64,000 nt of DNA, from the NCBI GenBank assembly GCA_016793095.1, contig JAEUJQ010000050.1, forward strand, positions 339,638-403,637. Reading direction: 5' to 3'. The first letter of the stretch is position 1, and every line of letters begins with the position of its first letter. The position numbers were made by a program, and so were the translations under genes. Source of the DNA: Myxococcaceae bacterium (GTDB lineage: Bacteria > Myxococcota > Myxococcia > Myxococcales > Myxococcaceae). Below are positions 8,163-17,062 of this stretch, piece by piece. The notes under the pieces were generated by a model. It made no database searches. It was not told where the DNA came from and worked only from the letters and a program-made list of their open reading frames with translations.

Positions 8163-9497
8163 ATGGGCTGGCGGCTCGCCATCGTCGCGGCGCTGGTGGC
8201 GGGGCTCGCGTTCGCGCAGCTCGACGCCGACGAGAAGGCTCCGGCCGACGGCATGGCGCTGCCCGACAAGGGCAACTGGGGCGCCTCGTGGGAGCCGACG
8301 CCGAAGCCCACCGCCCCCGCGGTGAAGGGCCTCCCCTGGCTGCAGGACCTCGTCGACGCCGCCCCGGAGGGCGGCCTGCTGGTGCTCGAGCCGGGGCGCT
8401 ACTCCGGGCCGGTGGTGGTGACGAAGAGGCTGCTCATCGACGGCGGGGGCAAGGCCATCATCGACGGCGGCGGCAAGGGCACCGTCTTCACCCTCGAGGC
8501 GAGCGGCGCGACGCTGCGGGGGCTCACCTTCACGGGCTCTGGCGACTCGCACAACTCCGACGACACCTGCCTCAACGTGCGCGGCCACCAGAACCGCATC
8601 GAGGACAACCGCTTCGAGGACTGCCTGTTCGGCATCGACCTCAAGCAGTCGAACGAGAACGTCGTGCGGAAGAACCACGTGCGCTCGCTCGACCTGCCGC
8701 TGGGCCTGCGCGGCGACGGCATTCGGCTGTGGTACTCGATGAAGAACGTCGTCGAAGAGAACGTGGTGGAGGACTCCCGCGACGTCGTCGTCTGGTACTC
8801 GAACGGCAACCACATCAGGAAGAACGTCGGGCGCCGCGGCCGCTACTCGCTGCACTTCATGTACGCGCAGCACAACGTCGTCGAAGACAACCAGTACTTC
8901 GAGAACTCCGTCGGCATCTACGTGATGTACACCGACGGCGTCGAGATTCGCCGCAACCTCATCTCCCACTCGCTGGGCGCGACGGGCATGGGCATCGGCT
9001 TCAAGGAGGCGTCCGACTCCGTCGTCGAAGGGAACCAGGTCGTCTACTGCGCGGTGGGCATCGGGTCGGACCTGTCGCCGTACCAGCCCGACTCCACCAT
9101 CAGCATCAAGGACAACCGCATCGCCTACAACGGCGTCGGCCTGTCGTTCCTCGGGGACAAGGAGGGCACCACCGTCGAGGGCAACGTCTTCGAGGGCAAC
9201 CTCGACCCGGTGGCGCGCAACAGCTCCGGGGCCACCCTGCACAACCTCTTCCGCGACAACTACTGGGACGACTACCAGGGCTTCGACCGCGACGGCGACG
9301 CGGTGGGCGACACGCCGTACGAGCTGTACGCCTACTCCGACCGGCTGTGGATGGAGGAGCCCACCGCGCGCTTCTTCAAGAACGCGCCGCTGATGGAGGC
9401 CATCGACTTCCTCGAGCGGCTCGCGCCCTTCTCGTCGCCCGAGCTCATCGTGCGCGACGAGGCCCCCCGCTTCGTGAAGCCGAAGGAGGCTCCATGA
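8163..9497 (+). CDS. nosD: NosD, periplasmic copper-delivery beta-helix protein
   Basis: 444 residues: Sec signal (cleaved near AFA-QLD) then a right-handed parallel beta-helix with recurrent N-x-V-E/R-x-N-x-F rungs (NRIEDNRFED, NVVEENVVED, NVVEDNQYFENS). The C-terminal WDDYQGFDRDGDAVGDTPY block is typical of NosD. NosD works with the NosF/NosY ABC transporter to mature the copper centres of NosZ. The stop overlaps the nosG start (ATGA). A paralogue sits at 13985. Confidence 0.92.
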   Translation: MGWRLAIVAALVAGLAFAQLDADEKAPADGMALPDKGNWGASWEPTPKPTAPAVKGLPWLQDLVDAAPEGGLLVLEPGRYSGPVVVTKRLLIDGGGKAIIDGGGKGTVFTLEASGATLRGLTFTGSGDSHNSDDTCLNVRGHQNRIEDNRFEDCLFGIDLKQSNENVVRKNHVRSLDLPLGLRGDGIRLWYSMKNVVEENVVEDSRDVVVWYSNGNHIRKNVGRRGRYSLHFMYAQHNVVEDNQYFENSVGIYVMYTDGVEIRRNLISHSLGATGMGIGFKEASDSVVEGNQVVYCAVGIGSDLSPYQPDSTISIKDNRIAYNGVGLSFLGDKEGTTVEGNVFEGNLDPVARNSSGATLHNLFRDNYWDDYQGFDRDGDAVGDTPYELYAYSDRLWMEEPTARFFKNAPLMEAIDFLERLAPFSSPELIVRDEAPRFVKPKEAP

Positions 9498-10333
9498 GCT
9501 CCGACGTGAAGGCGCCCGCGGCTCCGAAGGCCGAGGTGAGCGACGCGCGGAAGCAGGAGCAGCGCCGCAAGCTGCTGCAGGCCGCGGCCGTCGGCTGCGG
9601 CGTCGTCGGGCTGTCGATGACGGGCCTGCTGCCGGTGCTGCTGCGCAAGGAGCAGCGCCTGCGGCCACCCGGCGCGCTGGAGGAGAAGGACTTCCTCGCC
9701 TCGTGCATCAAGTGCGGGCAGTGCGTGCAGGTGTGCCCGGTGAGCGCGCTGAAGCCGGCGGACCTCGTCGACGGGTTCGGCGTCGGCGTGCCCTACCTCG
9801 AGCCGCGCAAGCAGGCCTGCGACTTCTCGTGCGACGTGGCCCAGTGCATCCTCGCCTGCCCCACCGGCGCGCTCGTGTACCACAAGCCGGACTTCCTCCC
9901 GACGCGCGAGGGCATGACGCTGACCGCGAAGCCGGTGCTGCTCGCGAAGCAGCACGAGCCCGAGCCGACGCTCAACCTGAACGAGCGCATGGGCGTCGCG
10001 CGCCTCGCGCTCCCCGAGGCGTGCCTGTCGGTGAAGGGCGAGGGCGTGAAGGGGCCGGCGCGGGGCGAGTCGTTCAAGGGCAAGAAGCGCTGGACCGAGG
10101 TGGACCGCTGGGCCCCGCAGCCCGTGAAGGAGCATGCCTACGAGCTCGAGCGCTGCGACCTCTGTGTCCGTGAGTGTCCCCTCCAGGGCGCCATCAGCAT
10201 CGAGGACGTCGGCGGCAAGCCCACGCCCGTCGTGCACGACGCCTGCATCGGGTGTGGCGTGTGCGAGATGATGTGCCCGGCCGAGCCCGCCGCCATCGTC
10301 ATCGACGCCCGCGCGCCATGGAGGTCGTCGTGA
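9494..10333 (+). CDS. nosG: NosG/NapG-like polyferredoxin
   Basis: 279 residues: an RR-containing N-terminal signal/anchor (EQRRKLLQAAAVG) followed by four [4Fe-4S] motifs: CIKCGQCVQVCP, CDFSCDVAQCILACP, CDLCVRECP and CIGCGVCEMMCP. In clade II nos and nap clusters the G protein sits on the periplasmic side and, with membrane protein H, passes electrons from quinol. Overlaps nosD and nosH. Confidence 0.9.
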   Translation: MSSDVKAPAAPKAEVSDARKQEQRRKLLQAAAVGCGVVGLSMTGLLPVLLRKEQRLRPPGALEEKDFLASCIKCGQCVQVCPVSALKPADLVDGFGVGVPYLEPRKQACDFSCDVAQCILACPTGALVYHKPDFLPTREGMTLTAKPVLLAKQHEPEPTLNLNERMGVARLALPEACLSVKGEGVKGPARGESFKGKKRWTEVDRWAPQPVKEHAYELERCDLCVRECPLQGAISIEDVGGKPTPVVHDACIGCGVCEMMCPAEPAAIVIDARAPWRSS

Positions 10334-11367
10334 ATCGCACGCTCGACCAGCTCCGCATCTTGTTCGGTGGAGAACCCAGGAAGCCCGCGCCCGACGAGTT
10401 CACCGCCGGCGCCCGCCGCATCCACGACACCAAGAAGCTCACCAAGCAGTACTTCCTCGACCTGGCCGAGCGCGAGGCCGCGGCGCGGAAGAAGCAGGCG
10501 TGGAAGAAGCGCCGCTGGGCAGTGCTGCTCACGGTCAACCTGCTCTTCGTGCTGTCGTACTGGGTGGACGTGCAGCTCGTCGAGGGGTCGCTCACCGGCA
10601 GCCGGGCCCTCGGCTTCCACCTGATCGACCTGAACGCCGCGCTCGGGTTGATGCTCGCGCACAAGCACCTCATCGTGAACCTGCTCATCGGCACCGCGAC
10701 GGTGGGCGTGATGTGGTTCCTGCTCGGGGGCCGCAGCTTCTGCTCGTGGGTCTGCCCGTACCACTTCGTGTCCGAGTGGGCGGAGAAGCTGCACCTCTTC
10801 CTCGCCGAGAAGAAGCTGGTGAAGGACCACCCGCTGCACCGCGGCCTGCGCACGGTCGTGTGGGCGACCTTCGCGCTGCTGGCGTACGCGACGGGCTACA
10901 CGGTGTACGAGACCATCTCGCCGACCGGCATCCTCTCTCGCGCGCTCATCTACGGGCCGGGGCTCGCGCTGTTGTGGGTCGTCGCGCTGCTCGCCTTCGA
11001 GGTGCTGTACTCGCGGCGCGCCTGGTGCCGGTACCTCTGCCCCATCGGGCTCACCTACGGCGTCGTCGGCACGTTCTCGCCGGTGAAGGTCCACTACGAC
11101 CTGTCCCGCTGCGCGCACGAGGGCGAGTGCCGCAAGGTGTGCCTGGTGCCGCACGTGCTCGACCACATCACGAAGGGTCGGGCGACCTCCGAGCACCTCG
11201 ACGTCGGGCCCGACTGCACGCGCTGCGGCGCCTGCGTCGATGTCTGCCCTGGCGGGGCGCTCTCATTCTCGGTCGTCGGCGTCACCCGGAAGCTGCCTGA
11301 GTACCCGTTCCCGACGAAGCCGCCGCCCGCTGTGCCAGACCCGAAGCCGCCCGAAGGGACCGCCTGA
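10330..11367 (+). CDS. nosH: NosH/NapH-like membrane ferredoxin (quinol dehydrogenase)
   Basis: About 345 residues with four to five transmembrane helices, two cytoplasmic CX3CP motifs (FCSWVCPYH, WCRYLCPIG) and two C-terminal ferredoxin clusters (CAHEGECRKVC, CTRCGACVDVCP), as in NapH. I favour the GTG at 10330, which overlaps the nosG stop (GTGA) with GGAG upstream; an in-frame ATG at 10318 is the alternative. Predicted to oxidise menaquinol and feed NosG. Confidence 0.9.
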   Translation: MNRTLDQLRILFGGEPRKPAPDEFTAGARRIHDTKKLTKQYFLDLAEREAAARKKQAWKKRRWAVLLTVNLLFVLSYWVDVQLVEGSLTGSRALGFHLIDLNAALGLMLAHKHLIVNLLIGTATVGVMWFLLGGRSFCSWVCPYHFVSEWAEKLHLFLAEKKLVKDHPLHRGLRTVVWATFALLAYATGYTVYETISPTGILSRALIYGPGLALLWVVALLAFEVLYSRRAWCRYLCPIGLTYGVVGTFSPVKVHYDLSRCAHEGECRKVCLVPHVLDHITKGRATSEHLDVGPDCTRCGACVDVCPGGALSFSVVGVTRKLPEYPFPTKPPPAVPDPKPPEGTA

Positions 11368-12242
11368 TGATTCGCCTCAAAGCGCTCACCAAGGTGTTCA
11401 AGAAGCTCAAGGTCCTCGACGCCCTCGAGCTGAGCGTCGAGCAGGGCGAGCGCATCGCGCTGGTCGGCTCCAACGGCGCCGGCAAGACGACGATGATCCG
11501 CTGCATCCTCGGCGAGTACACCTTCGGCGGGGCGGTGGAGATCGCCGGCAAGAGCCCGCGCGCAGCCCGCAGCGAGGTGCTCAAGAAGGTGGGCTTCGTG
11601 CCGCAGCTGCCGCCGCCGCTGAAGATGCCGGTGAAGGAGCTGCTGCGCTTCTCGGCCGCCGTCTCGGGGACGAAGGTGGCCGCCATCGAGGCCATCGCCA
11701 CGCGCCTGGGCCTCGACGTGAAGGCCTTCGCGCACCAGCCCTTCTTCAAGCTGTCGGGCGGCCAGAAGCAGAAGCTGCTCATCGCCATCGCGTTGGGGCG
11801 CGACGCCGAGCTGCTCATCATGGACGAGCCGGCCGCGAACCTCGACCCCGAGGCGCGGCACGTCTTCTTCTCGCTGCTGTCCGAGCGCGCGGCGAAGGCG
11901 ACGATGATCATCTCGAGCCATCGCCTCGACGAGGTGGCCGCGCTGGTGAACCGCGTCATCGAGCTCGACCGCGGCAAGGTGGTGCTGGACGACCGGGTGG
12001 CCGACGCGCCGCTCTCGACGTCGCTCGCGTGCAAGGTGGCGCTGCGCCGCGCCGACCCGGCCATCGCGAAGGCGCTGCGCGAGTGGGGCTTCACGGACGT
12101 GGGCGGCGGGCTCGAGTGGACGGGCCTCGTCGCCGGCGCCGACCGGCTGCGCTTCATGGGCATGCTGTCGCGGTACGTCGGTCTGCTGGTGCGCGTCGGC
12201 ATGGAGGAGCAGGAAGGCCCCGCGCTGAGGGTGGTGTCATGA
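11367..12242 (+). CDS. nosF: NosF, ABC transporter ATPase
   Basis: 291 residues with Walker A GSNGAGKTT, signature LSGGQKQK and Walker B LLIMDEP. It partners with NosY and NosD in CuZ maturation. ATG overlaps the nosH stop by one base; its own stop overlaps a candidate nosL start. Confidence 0.93.
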   Translation: MIRLKALTKVFKKLKVLDALELSVEQGERIALVGSNGAGKTTMIRCILGEYTFGGAVEIAGKSPRAARSEVLKKVGFVPQLPPPLKMPVKELLRFSAAVSGTKVAAIEAIATRLGLDVKAFAHQPFFKLSGGQKQKLLIAIALGRDAELLIMDEPAANLDPEARHVFFSLLSERAAKATMIISSHRLDEVAALVNRVIELDRGKVVLDDRVADAPLSTSLACKVALRRADPAIAKALREWGFTDVGGGLEWTGLVAGADRLRFMGMLSRYVGLLVRVGMEEQEGPALRVVS

Positions 12243-12883
12243 CGAGCCGGCCAGCCGGCGCGCTCACGATGACGAGCGCTGCCTCTGCGCGGGATGAACA
12301 GCCGCGGCGTGCCGGGGCTCGAGACGTGCGCGGCCAGGGCCAGCACGAGAGCACGAGCGCGAGCCGACCCGGGCAGGAGCGCGCTGCCCACGGCGGCGCT
12401 CAGGCGTGGGTGCGCGGGGTGCCACGAGTCGGCGCCGACGCCAGCGTGAAGGCGCCCGGCGCCGCGGTGAGGCGCGTCACGGCGGCGGCGCTGCTCTGCC
12501 TCGTCGCCTGCACGCAGGATGGCGACGGCCCCGCGCGGGTGGTGTGGGACCGCGACGTCTGCAAGGCGTGCAGCATGGTCATCTCGGACCGGCACTTCGC
12601 GGCGCAGGTGCGGGGCGGGCCGAAGAACGCGGTGGCGAAGTTCGACGACCTCGGCTGCATGATGAAGTGGCTCGACCAGCAGCCCTGGGCCGACGAGCCG
12701 GCGACGAGGATCTGGGTCACCCGGCAGCAGGACGGCGAGTGGCTCGACGGCCGAACGGCCCGGTACGTGAGCGGCAGGACCTCGCCGATGGGCTTCAACT
12801 TCGGCGCGGTGGACCCGGGCGCCGAGGGCAACGACTTCGCGGCCCAGCGCGCCGCGGTGCGGGCGTTCGCGACGAAGCGATGA
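12239..12883 (+). CDS. nosL: NosL, copper chaperone lipoprotein (start uncertain)
   Basis: NosL hallmarks are the lipobox LCLVAC and the Cu(I)-binding region DVCKACSMVISD. NosL gives copper to the NosDFY system. From the ATG at 12239, which overlaps the nosF stop, about 76 residues of Arg/Ala/Gly-rich sequence precede the lipoprotein signal, which would place the signal internally. A GTG at 12469 (VRRVTAAALLCLVAC) would give a normal lipoprotein signal, leaving about 225 bp of non-NosL sequence between nosF and nosL. I keep the frame-open start but think 12469 is as likely. Confidence 0.85.
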   Translation: MTSRPAGALTMTSAASARDEQPRRAGARDVRGQGQHESTSASRPGQERAAHGGAQAWVRGVPRVGADASVKAPGAAVRRVTAAALLCLVACTQDGDGPARVVWDRDVCKACSMVISDRHFAAQVRGGPKNAVAKFDDLGCMMKWLDQQPWADEPATRIWVTRQQDGEWLDGRTARYVSGRTSPMGFNFGAVDPGAEGNDFAAQRAAVRAFATKR

Positions 12884-12893
12884 GGAGGACGTG

Positions 12894-13721
12894 ATGGGAC
12901 ACCTGGCGATGACGGCGCGGCTCGACGTGGCGGAGTCCGTGCGCGCGAAGTGGTTCTTCGTCTACTCGCTCATCTTCGGCGGCATCGTGGCGGCCTTCTT
13001 CGCCTTCGGCGTCACCGAGTCGCGCGTGCTGGGCTTCATGGGCCTCTCGCGCCTGCTGGTGACGTACATCCAGCTCGCGATGGCCATCATGCCCATCTTC
13101 ATCCTGCTCACCACGGTGCGCAGCGTGGCCGGGGACCGCGAAGCTGGCGTGTTCGAGTATTTGCTCTCGCTGCCGGTGTCGTTGTCGAGCTGGTACTGGG
13201 GCCGGCTGCTGGGCCGCTTCCTCACCGTCTTCCTGCCGGTGTTCCTCGCGATGCTGGGCGCGGCGCTGTGGGCCACCTTCAAGGAGATCGAGGTGCCGTG
13301 GCGCATGTTCGGCATCTACACGGGCCAGCTCGCGGCGATGTCGTGGTGCTTCCTCGGGCTCGGCATGTTGCTGTCCACCTTCGCGCGCTCCACCGACGTG
13401 GCGCAGGGCTCGGCCTTCATCGTCTGGCTCACCTGCCTCCTCTTCCTCGACCTCATCCTCCTCGGGGTCCTCATCCAGGGGCGCATGCCGGCGGAGTCGG
13501 TGGTGGCCATCGCCCTCATCAACCCGCTGCAGGTGTTCCGCACCGGCGCGCTGATGCTGTTCGACCCGCAGCTCGTCGTCTTCGGGCCGGCGGCGTTCGT
13601 CATCTACGACTGGTTCGGCGGCGCCAACTTCATCGCCTACTCGATGGCGTACCCGGTGGTGCTCGGGACGGTCTGCGCAGCCATCGGGTACTTCAACTTC
13701 CGGCGCGGCGACCTGGTGTGA
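12894..13721 (+). CDS. nosY: NosY, ABC transporter permease
   Basis: 275 residues, six or seven transmembrane helices, with the RSVAGDREAGVFEYLLSLP motif of ABC-2 type permeases. ATG 12894 has GAGGAG five bases upstream. Completes NosDFY. Here nosL lies between nosF and nosY, whereas nosL usually follows nosY. Confidence 0.92.
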   Translation: MGHLAMTARLDVAESVRAKWFFVYSLIFGGIVAAFFAFGVTESRVLGFMGLSRLLVTYIQLAMAIMPIFILLTTVRSVAGDREAGVFEYLLSLPVSLSSWYWGRLLGRFLTVFLPVFLAMLGAALWATFKEIEVPWRMFGIYTGQLAAMSWCFLGLGMLLSTFARSTDVAQGSAFIVWLTCLLFLDLILLGVLIQGRMPAESVVAIALINPLQVFRTGALMLFDPQLVVFGPAAFVIYDWFGGANFIAYSMAYPVVLGTVCAAIGYFNFRRGDLV

Positions 13722-13792
13722 GCGCTCCGAGGGCGCCGGCAACGTCGCTGCACCGGGGGCGGGGCGACGCTCCGGTCGCGGCGTGCTGGTTT

Positions 13793-14029
13793 GACGCGAT
13801 GCCGCGGACCGCTCGCCTCACGCCCGTCGCGCCGGGTGCGCAGGACGCGATGCCGCGAACCGCTCCGCTCACTCCCGTCGCGCCGGGTGCCCAGGACGCG
13901 ATGCCGCGGGTCGCTGCCGCTCGCATCACGGCGCCGGGTGCGCAGGACACGATGTCGCGTGCCCGTGCTCTCCCGCAGCACACGATGCCGCGGGTCGCTG
14001 CCGCTCGCATCACAGCGTCGGGTGCGTTC
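13793..14029. repeat. 51-bp tandem repeat (four full units and one short unit)
   Basis: Units start at 13793, 13844, 13895, 13946 (33-bp, shortened) and 13979, each beginning GACGCGATGCCGCG or a close variant. In the frame of the downstream nosD paralogue the unit reads as a 17-residue repeat, DAMPRTARLTPVAPGAQ, and each copy carries an ATG. The repeat separates nosY from nosD2, and its last copy supplies the only plausible nosD2 start codon. The stretch 13722-13792 shows nothing else. Confidence 0.85.
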
Positions 14030-15322
14030 GACTCGACCGCCGGGAGGCGACTCGTCCTCTTCGGCGCGCTGCTCCTCGGCTGTGGAGCCCCGCCCACTGC
14101 GCTCGCGCCCCTGTCGAGCGCCCGGCCGTTGCAGCCCCTGGTCGACGCTGCGCCAGCGGGCTCGACGCTGGTGGTGCCCGAGGGCGTCTGGGCCGGGCCG
14201 GTGGAGCTCTCGCGGCCGATGACAGTGGATGGACGAGGCGCCGCGGTGGTGACGGGGAACGGGAGAGGGACCGTCATCACCGTGCGCGCCGCGTCGGTGA
14301 CGGTGAAGAGCCTGCGCATCACCGGCAGCGGCAGCAGCCACGACGCGATGGACGCGGCCATTCTCGTCGAGGCCGACGACGCCCGCATCGAAGACAACGC
14401 GCTCGACGACGTGCTCTTCGGCGTCTTCGTCAAGGCCGCGAGCCGCGCCACCATCTGCGGCAACACCATCACCTCGAAGCGCGAGGACCACAGCCTGCGA
14501 GGCGACGGGGTGCGCGTCTGGAACGGCAGCGGCAATGTCGTGTGGGGCAACGACGTGCTGGCGGCGCGCGACGTCACCCTGGCCAACACCCGCGACAACC
14601 GCCTGGTGCACAACCGCATTCGCGACGGGCGCTATGGCGTGCAGCTCGTGTTCGCGCCGAGGAACGCGCTCGAAGACAACTTCCTCGACGGGAACCTCAC
14701 GGGCGTCGCCGTGCTGTACTCGAACGACGTGGTGGTGCGACGCAACGTCGTGCAGCACTCGCGGGGCAACGCAGGAGCGGGCCTGGCCTTCAAGGAGAGC
14801 GGTCAGTGCATCGTGCAGGACAACGACGTCATCCACTGCGCGGTGGGCGCGAAGACGAACGCGCCGACGTCGCCCGAGGCCATCATCACCTTCGAGCGCA
14901 ACCGCTTCGCGCACAACATCGCCGGCATGGACTTCTACGGAGAGAACGGCGGCCACGTGATTCGCCACAACCGCTTCGAGCGCAACCTGGTGCACGTGTC
15001 GGTGAGCGCGCCGATGAGCGCCCGGGGGAACGAGTGGCGTGACAACGCGTGGGACGACTACGAGGGCTTCGACCGCGACGGCGATGGCATCGGCGACACG
15101 CCGCACGACGTGTACGCCTTCGCCGACCGCATCTGGCAGGAGACGCCTCAGGCCACCTTCTTCCGCAACGCCCCTGCGCTCGAGCTGCTCGACTTCCTCG
15201 AGCGGCTCGCGCCCTTTGCGTCGCCCGAGCTCACCTTGTCCGACCCGACCCCGCGTATGGTGGCGGCCACGAGCGTCGCCCCCGCCGCAGTCACCCGCGA
15301 GTTCCACCCGTCGTGCCCCTGA
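13985..15322 (+). CDS. second NosD-like beta-helix protein, predicted lipoprotein
   Basis: The mature part (from C in LLLGCGAPP) aligns along its length with NosD at 8163: PLVDAAPAGSTLVVPEG, NAWDDYEGFDRDGDGIGDTP, FFRNAPALELLDFLERLAPF. It therefore looks like a duplicated, diverged NosD retargeted to a membrane as a lipoprotein. The start ATG 13985 lies in the last unit of the 51-bp repeat and gives a longer than usual n-region (about 22 residues) before the hydrophobic core. Role may be redundant copper delivery or loading of a different site. No separate NosF/NosY pair accompanies it. Confidence 0.8.
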   Translation: MPRVAAARITASGAFDSTAGRRLVLFGALLLGCGAPPTALAPLSSARPLQPLVDAAPAGSTLVVPEGVWAGPVELSRPMTVDGRGAAVVTGNGRGTVITVRAASVTVKSLRITGSGSSHDAMDAAILVEADDARIEDNALDDVLFGVFVKAASRATICGNTITSKREDHSLRGDGVRVWNGSGNVVWGNDVLAARDVTLANTRDNRLVHNRIRDGRYGVQLVFAPRNALEDNFLDGNLTGVAVLYSNDVVVRRNVVQHSRGNAGAGLAFKESGQCIVQDNDVIHCAVGAKTNAPTSPEAIITFERNRFAHNIAGMDFYGENGGHVIRHNRFERNLVHVSVSAPMSARGNEWRDNAWDDYEGFDRDGDGIGDTPHDVYAFADRIWQETPQATFFRNAPALELLDFLERLAPFASPELTLSDPTPRMVAATSVAPAAVTREFHPSCP

Positions 15323-15338
15323 AGAGAAGGAGCCTCCG

Positions 15339-15872
15339 ATGCACCGAGTCCTCGTCGCCGTCGCCGTCGCCGTCACCTCCTCCGCCGCCGTCCTCGCGCA
15401 GAACATGCCGCCCGCCGAGGTGACGCAGGGAAACCAGCTCATCCACGACGTCGCCAAGACGGGCTCCGGCGCGACGCTGAAGGCGCTGCTGCAGAAGGAG
15501 CCCCTGCTGCTCAACGTGAAGAACGTGCGTGGCTCCACGCCGCTGCACCTCGCCGCCATCAACCCCGACCCGAGCGCCGTCGAGGTGCTGCTCGCCGCGG
15601 GCGCCGACGTCAACGCCGCTGACGAGGAGGGCTTCACGCCGCTCCACATGGCCGCCTTCCACCGGCAGGCCGACTACACGCTGCTGCTGCTCGAGGCCGG
15701 CGCCGACGTGAACGCGAAGACGGCCTCCGGCCGCACGCCGCTGTCCATGGCCGAGAAGGCCCGGGCCGATGAGACGAGCGGCGTCCTCTCGTTGTGGATT
15801 CTGAAGGGCTGCAAGCCGAAGCAGGGCTGCGGCATCGGCACCCCGCGCGCCGTGAAGAAGCTGGTGAAGTGA
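15339..15872 (+). CDS. secreted ankyrin-repeat protein
   Basis: 177 residues: Sec signal (cleaved near VLA-QNM), then three to four ankyrin repeats (GSTPLHLAAINPD, GFTPLHMAAFHRQ, GRTPLSMAEKA). It lies 16 bp after nosD2 with a GAAGGAG ribosome site and is probably the last gene of the nos transcript. Periplasmic ankyrin proteins often bind or protect partner enzymes (AnkB-type); a role with NosZ is only contextual. Confidence 0.75.
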   Translation: MHRVLVAVAVAVTSSAAVLAQNMPPAEVTQGNQLIHDVAKTGSGATLKALLQKEPLLLNVKNVRGSTPLHLAAINPDPSAVEVLLAAGADVNAADEEGFTPLHMAAFHRQADYTLLLLEAGADVNAKTASGRTPLSMAEKARADETSGVLSLWILKGCKPKQGCGIGTPRAVKKLVK

Positions 15873-15879
15873 TGCCGGC

Positions 15880-16178
15880 TCAGGCCCTCGCGCCGCCGTA
15901 CCGGGCCCGGAGCTGCGCCTCGCGCTTCTCGCCGCGGGCCTTCGCGCGCTCGGCTCTTCTTCGCGCGTGTGGGGCGGGCCGTGCGCCTCGAGCTTGTCGA
16001 AGAGGTCCTTCGTCACCTTCACCACCTGCTTCACCGCGCGCTCGAACGCGGCCTCGTTGTGCTTCGACGGCTTCTGCATGCCGGTCAGCTTGCGGACGAA
16101 CTGCAGGGCCGAGGCGTGCAGCTCCTCCTCGGTGGCGGGGGGCTCGAAGTGATGGAGGCGGCGGATGTTGCGGCACAT
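15880..16178 (-). pseudogene. DUF2277-family gene with an apparent 1-nt frameshift
   Basis: From ATG 16178 the protein begins MCRNIRRLHHFEPPATEEEL and runs through KPSKHNEAAFERAV, clear DUF2277 features. After HTREEE the frame enters unrelated sequence, whereas the adjacent frame continues as AERAKARGEKREAQ and stops at 15880, restoring a normal length of about 98 residues. One missing G in GAGGCC near 15952-15956 explains both. Either a sequencing error or a recent inactivation. Function of the family is unknown. Confidence 0.75.
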
Positions 16179-16280
16179 GGGCGGGCTCCTCGGTGTGGGG
16201 GGCTGATCAACCGGGAACCGGCGGCTGCGTCAACGGGCCCCTCCTCGGCGCGGCGGCGGGGCGGGTACGCTCAAAGCCTC

Positions 16281-16994
16281 GTGCGGTCCGCCGTCGTCAC
16301 CTTCAGCGTCGCCCTCGCCTCGGCGTGCGGCCCACCCGCGCCCCCGGTGACGCCCGACGCTGGCCAGTGGTTCGACGAGGCGCTCGCGCCGTGCCGCATC
16401 GGAGGCGCCGCTCCTCAGACGGTCGATGACGTCATCGCCCGCATCAACCTGCTGCCGATGCCGATGACGGTGCCGTGCTTCACAGCCAGCCTGCCACGCC
16501 CGCTGCCGGTGGTGACCACCACCAGCCGCTTCAGCGCCCAACCCGCCGGCGGTCCAGAAGACCCACGCGTCTTCCTCTTCCTGGGCGGCGTCATCGCGAG
16601 CGTGGTGACGAGCGGCGACGGCAGCACGTTGCTCGAGCTCGGCGAGCTGGTGACGTCGAGCCGCACCCTGAAGGCCGAGCTCAAGTTCCCTGTCACCAGA
16701 CCCGTGACCCGCGACGACGCCTACGCGCACCTCGACTACGTGCCGGCGAGCACCACCTGCGGCCTCTGCCACAGCGGTGAGGAGCGCCACCCGGCCCACG
16801 CGCTGGCCCGCGTCTCGCTCGCGTTGAGACCGCCGGCTCGCACGGTGATGCCGCTCAGCAGGGCGCGCGCGCTCAGCGAGGCGTGCGACCCGACGGCGCA
16901 GCGCGAACGGTGCCTGGCCTTCGCCAGCGTGTTCGGCTTCGGTGAGGTTGTCGAAGGCGTCTTCCCCTCGTCCTTCGGCGACTTCATCAAGTGA
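16281..16994 (+). CDS. lipoprotein with one CXXCH motif, function unknown
   Basis: From GTG 16281: signal peptide with lipobox LASAC, then about 220 residues including TTCGLCHSGEERHP, a single heme-like CXXCH. No family was recognised. The heme motif and its place between two respiratory clusters suggest an electron-transfer or heme-binding surface protein, but the rest does not resemble a class I cytochrome. No clear ribosome site. The next ATG is far downstream of the signal, supporting the GTG. Confidence 0.55.
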   Translation: MRSAVVTFSVALASACGPPAPPVTPDAGQWFDEALAPCRIGGAAPQTVDDVIARINLLPMPMTVPCFTASLPRPLPVVTTTSRFSAQPAGGPEDPRVFLFLGGVIASVVTSGDGSTLLELGELVTSSRTLKAELKFPVTRPVTRDDAYAHLDYVPASTTCGLCHSGEERHPAHALARVSLALRPPARTVMPLSRARALSEACDPTAQRERCLAFASVFGFGEVVEGVFPSSFGDFIK

Positions 16995-16999
16995 GCTGA

Positions 17000-17035
17000 G
17001 GGCGAGCTGCACGCCGCGGGCGAGCTGCACGCCGC
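17000..17035. repeat. 18-bp tandem duplication
   Basis: GGGCGAGCTGCACGCCGC occurs twice head to tail (17000-17017 and 17018-17035), just after the preceding stop codon. Minor sequence slippage product; no function proposed. Confidence 0.8.
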
Positions 17036-17062
17036 GCTCTGATTCGCGGTGGAACAGAGTCT

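Noticed and set aside
12950..13984. Very long frame joining the nosY region to the nosD paralogue
   Set aside because: It runs antisense-like through another frame of nosY, a clearly real permease; only the part from the repeat onward encodes a recognisable protein.
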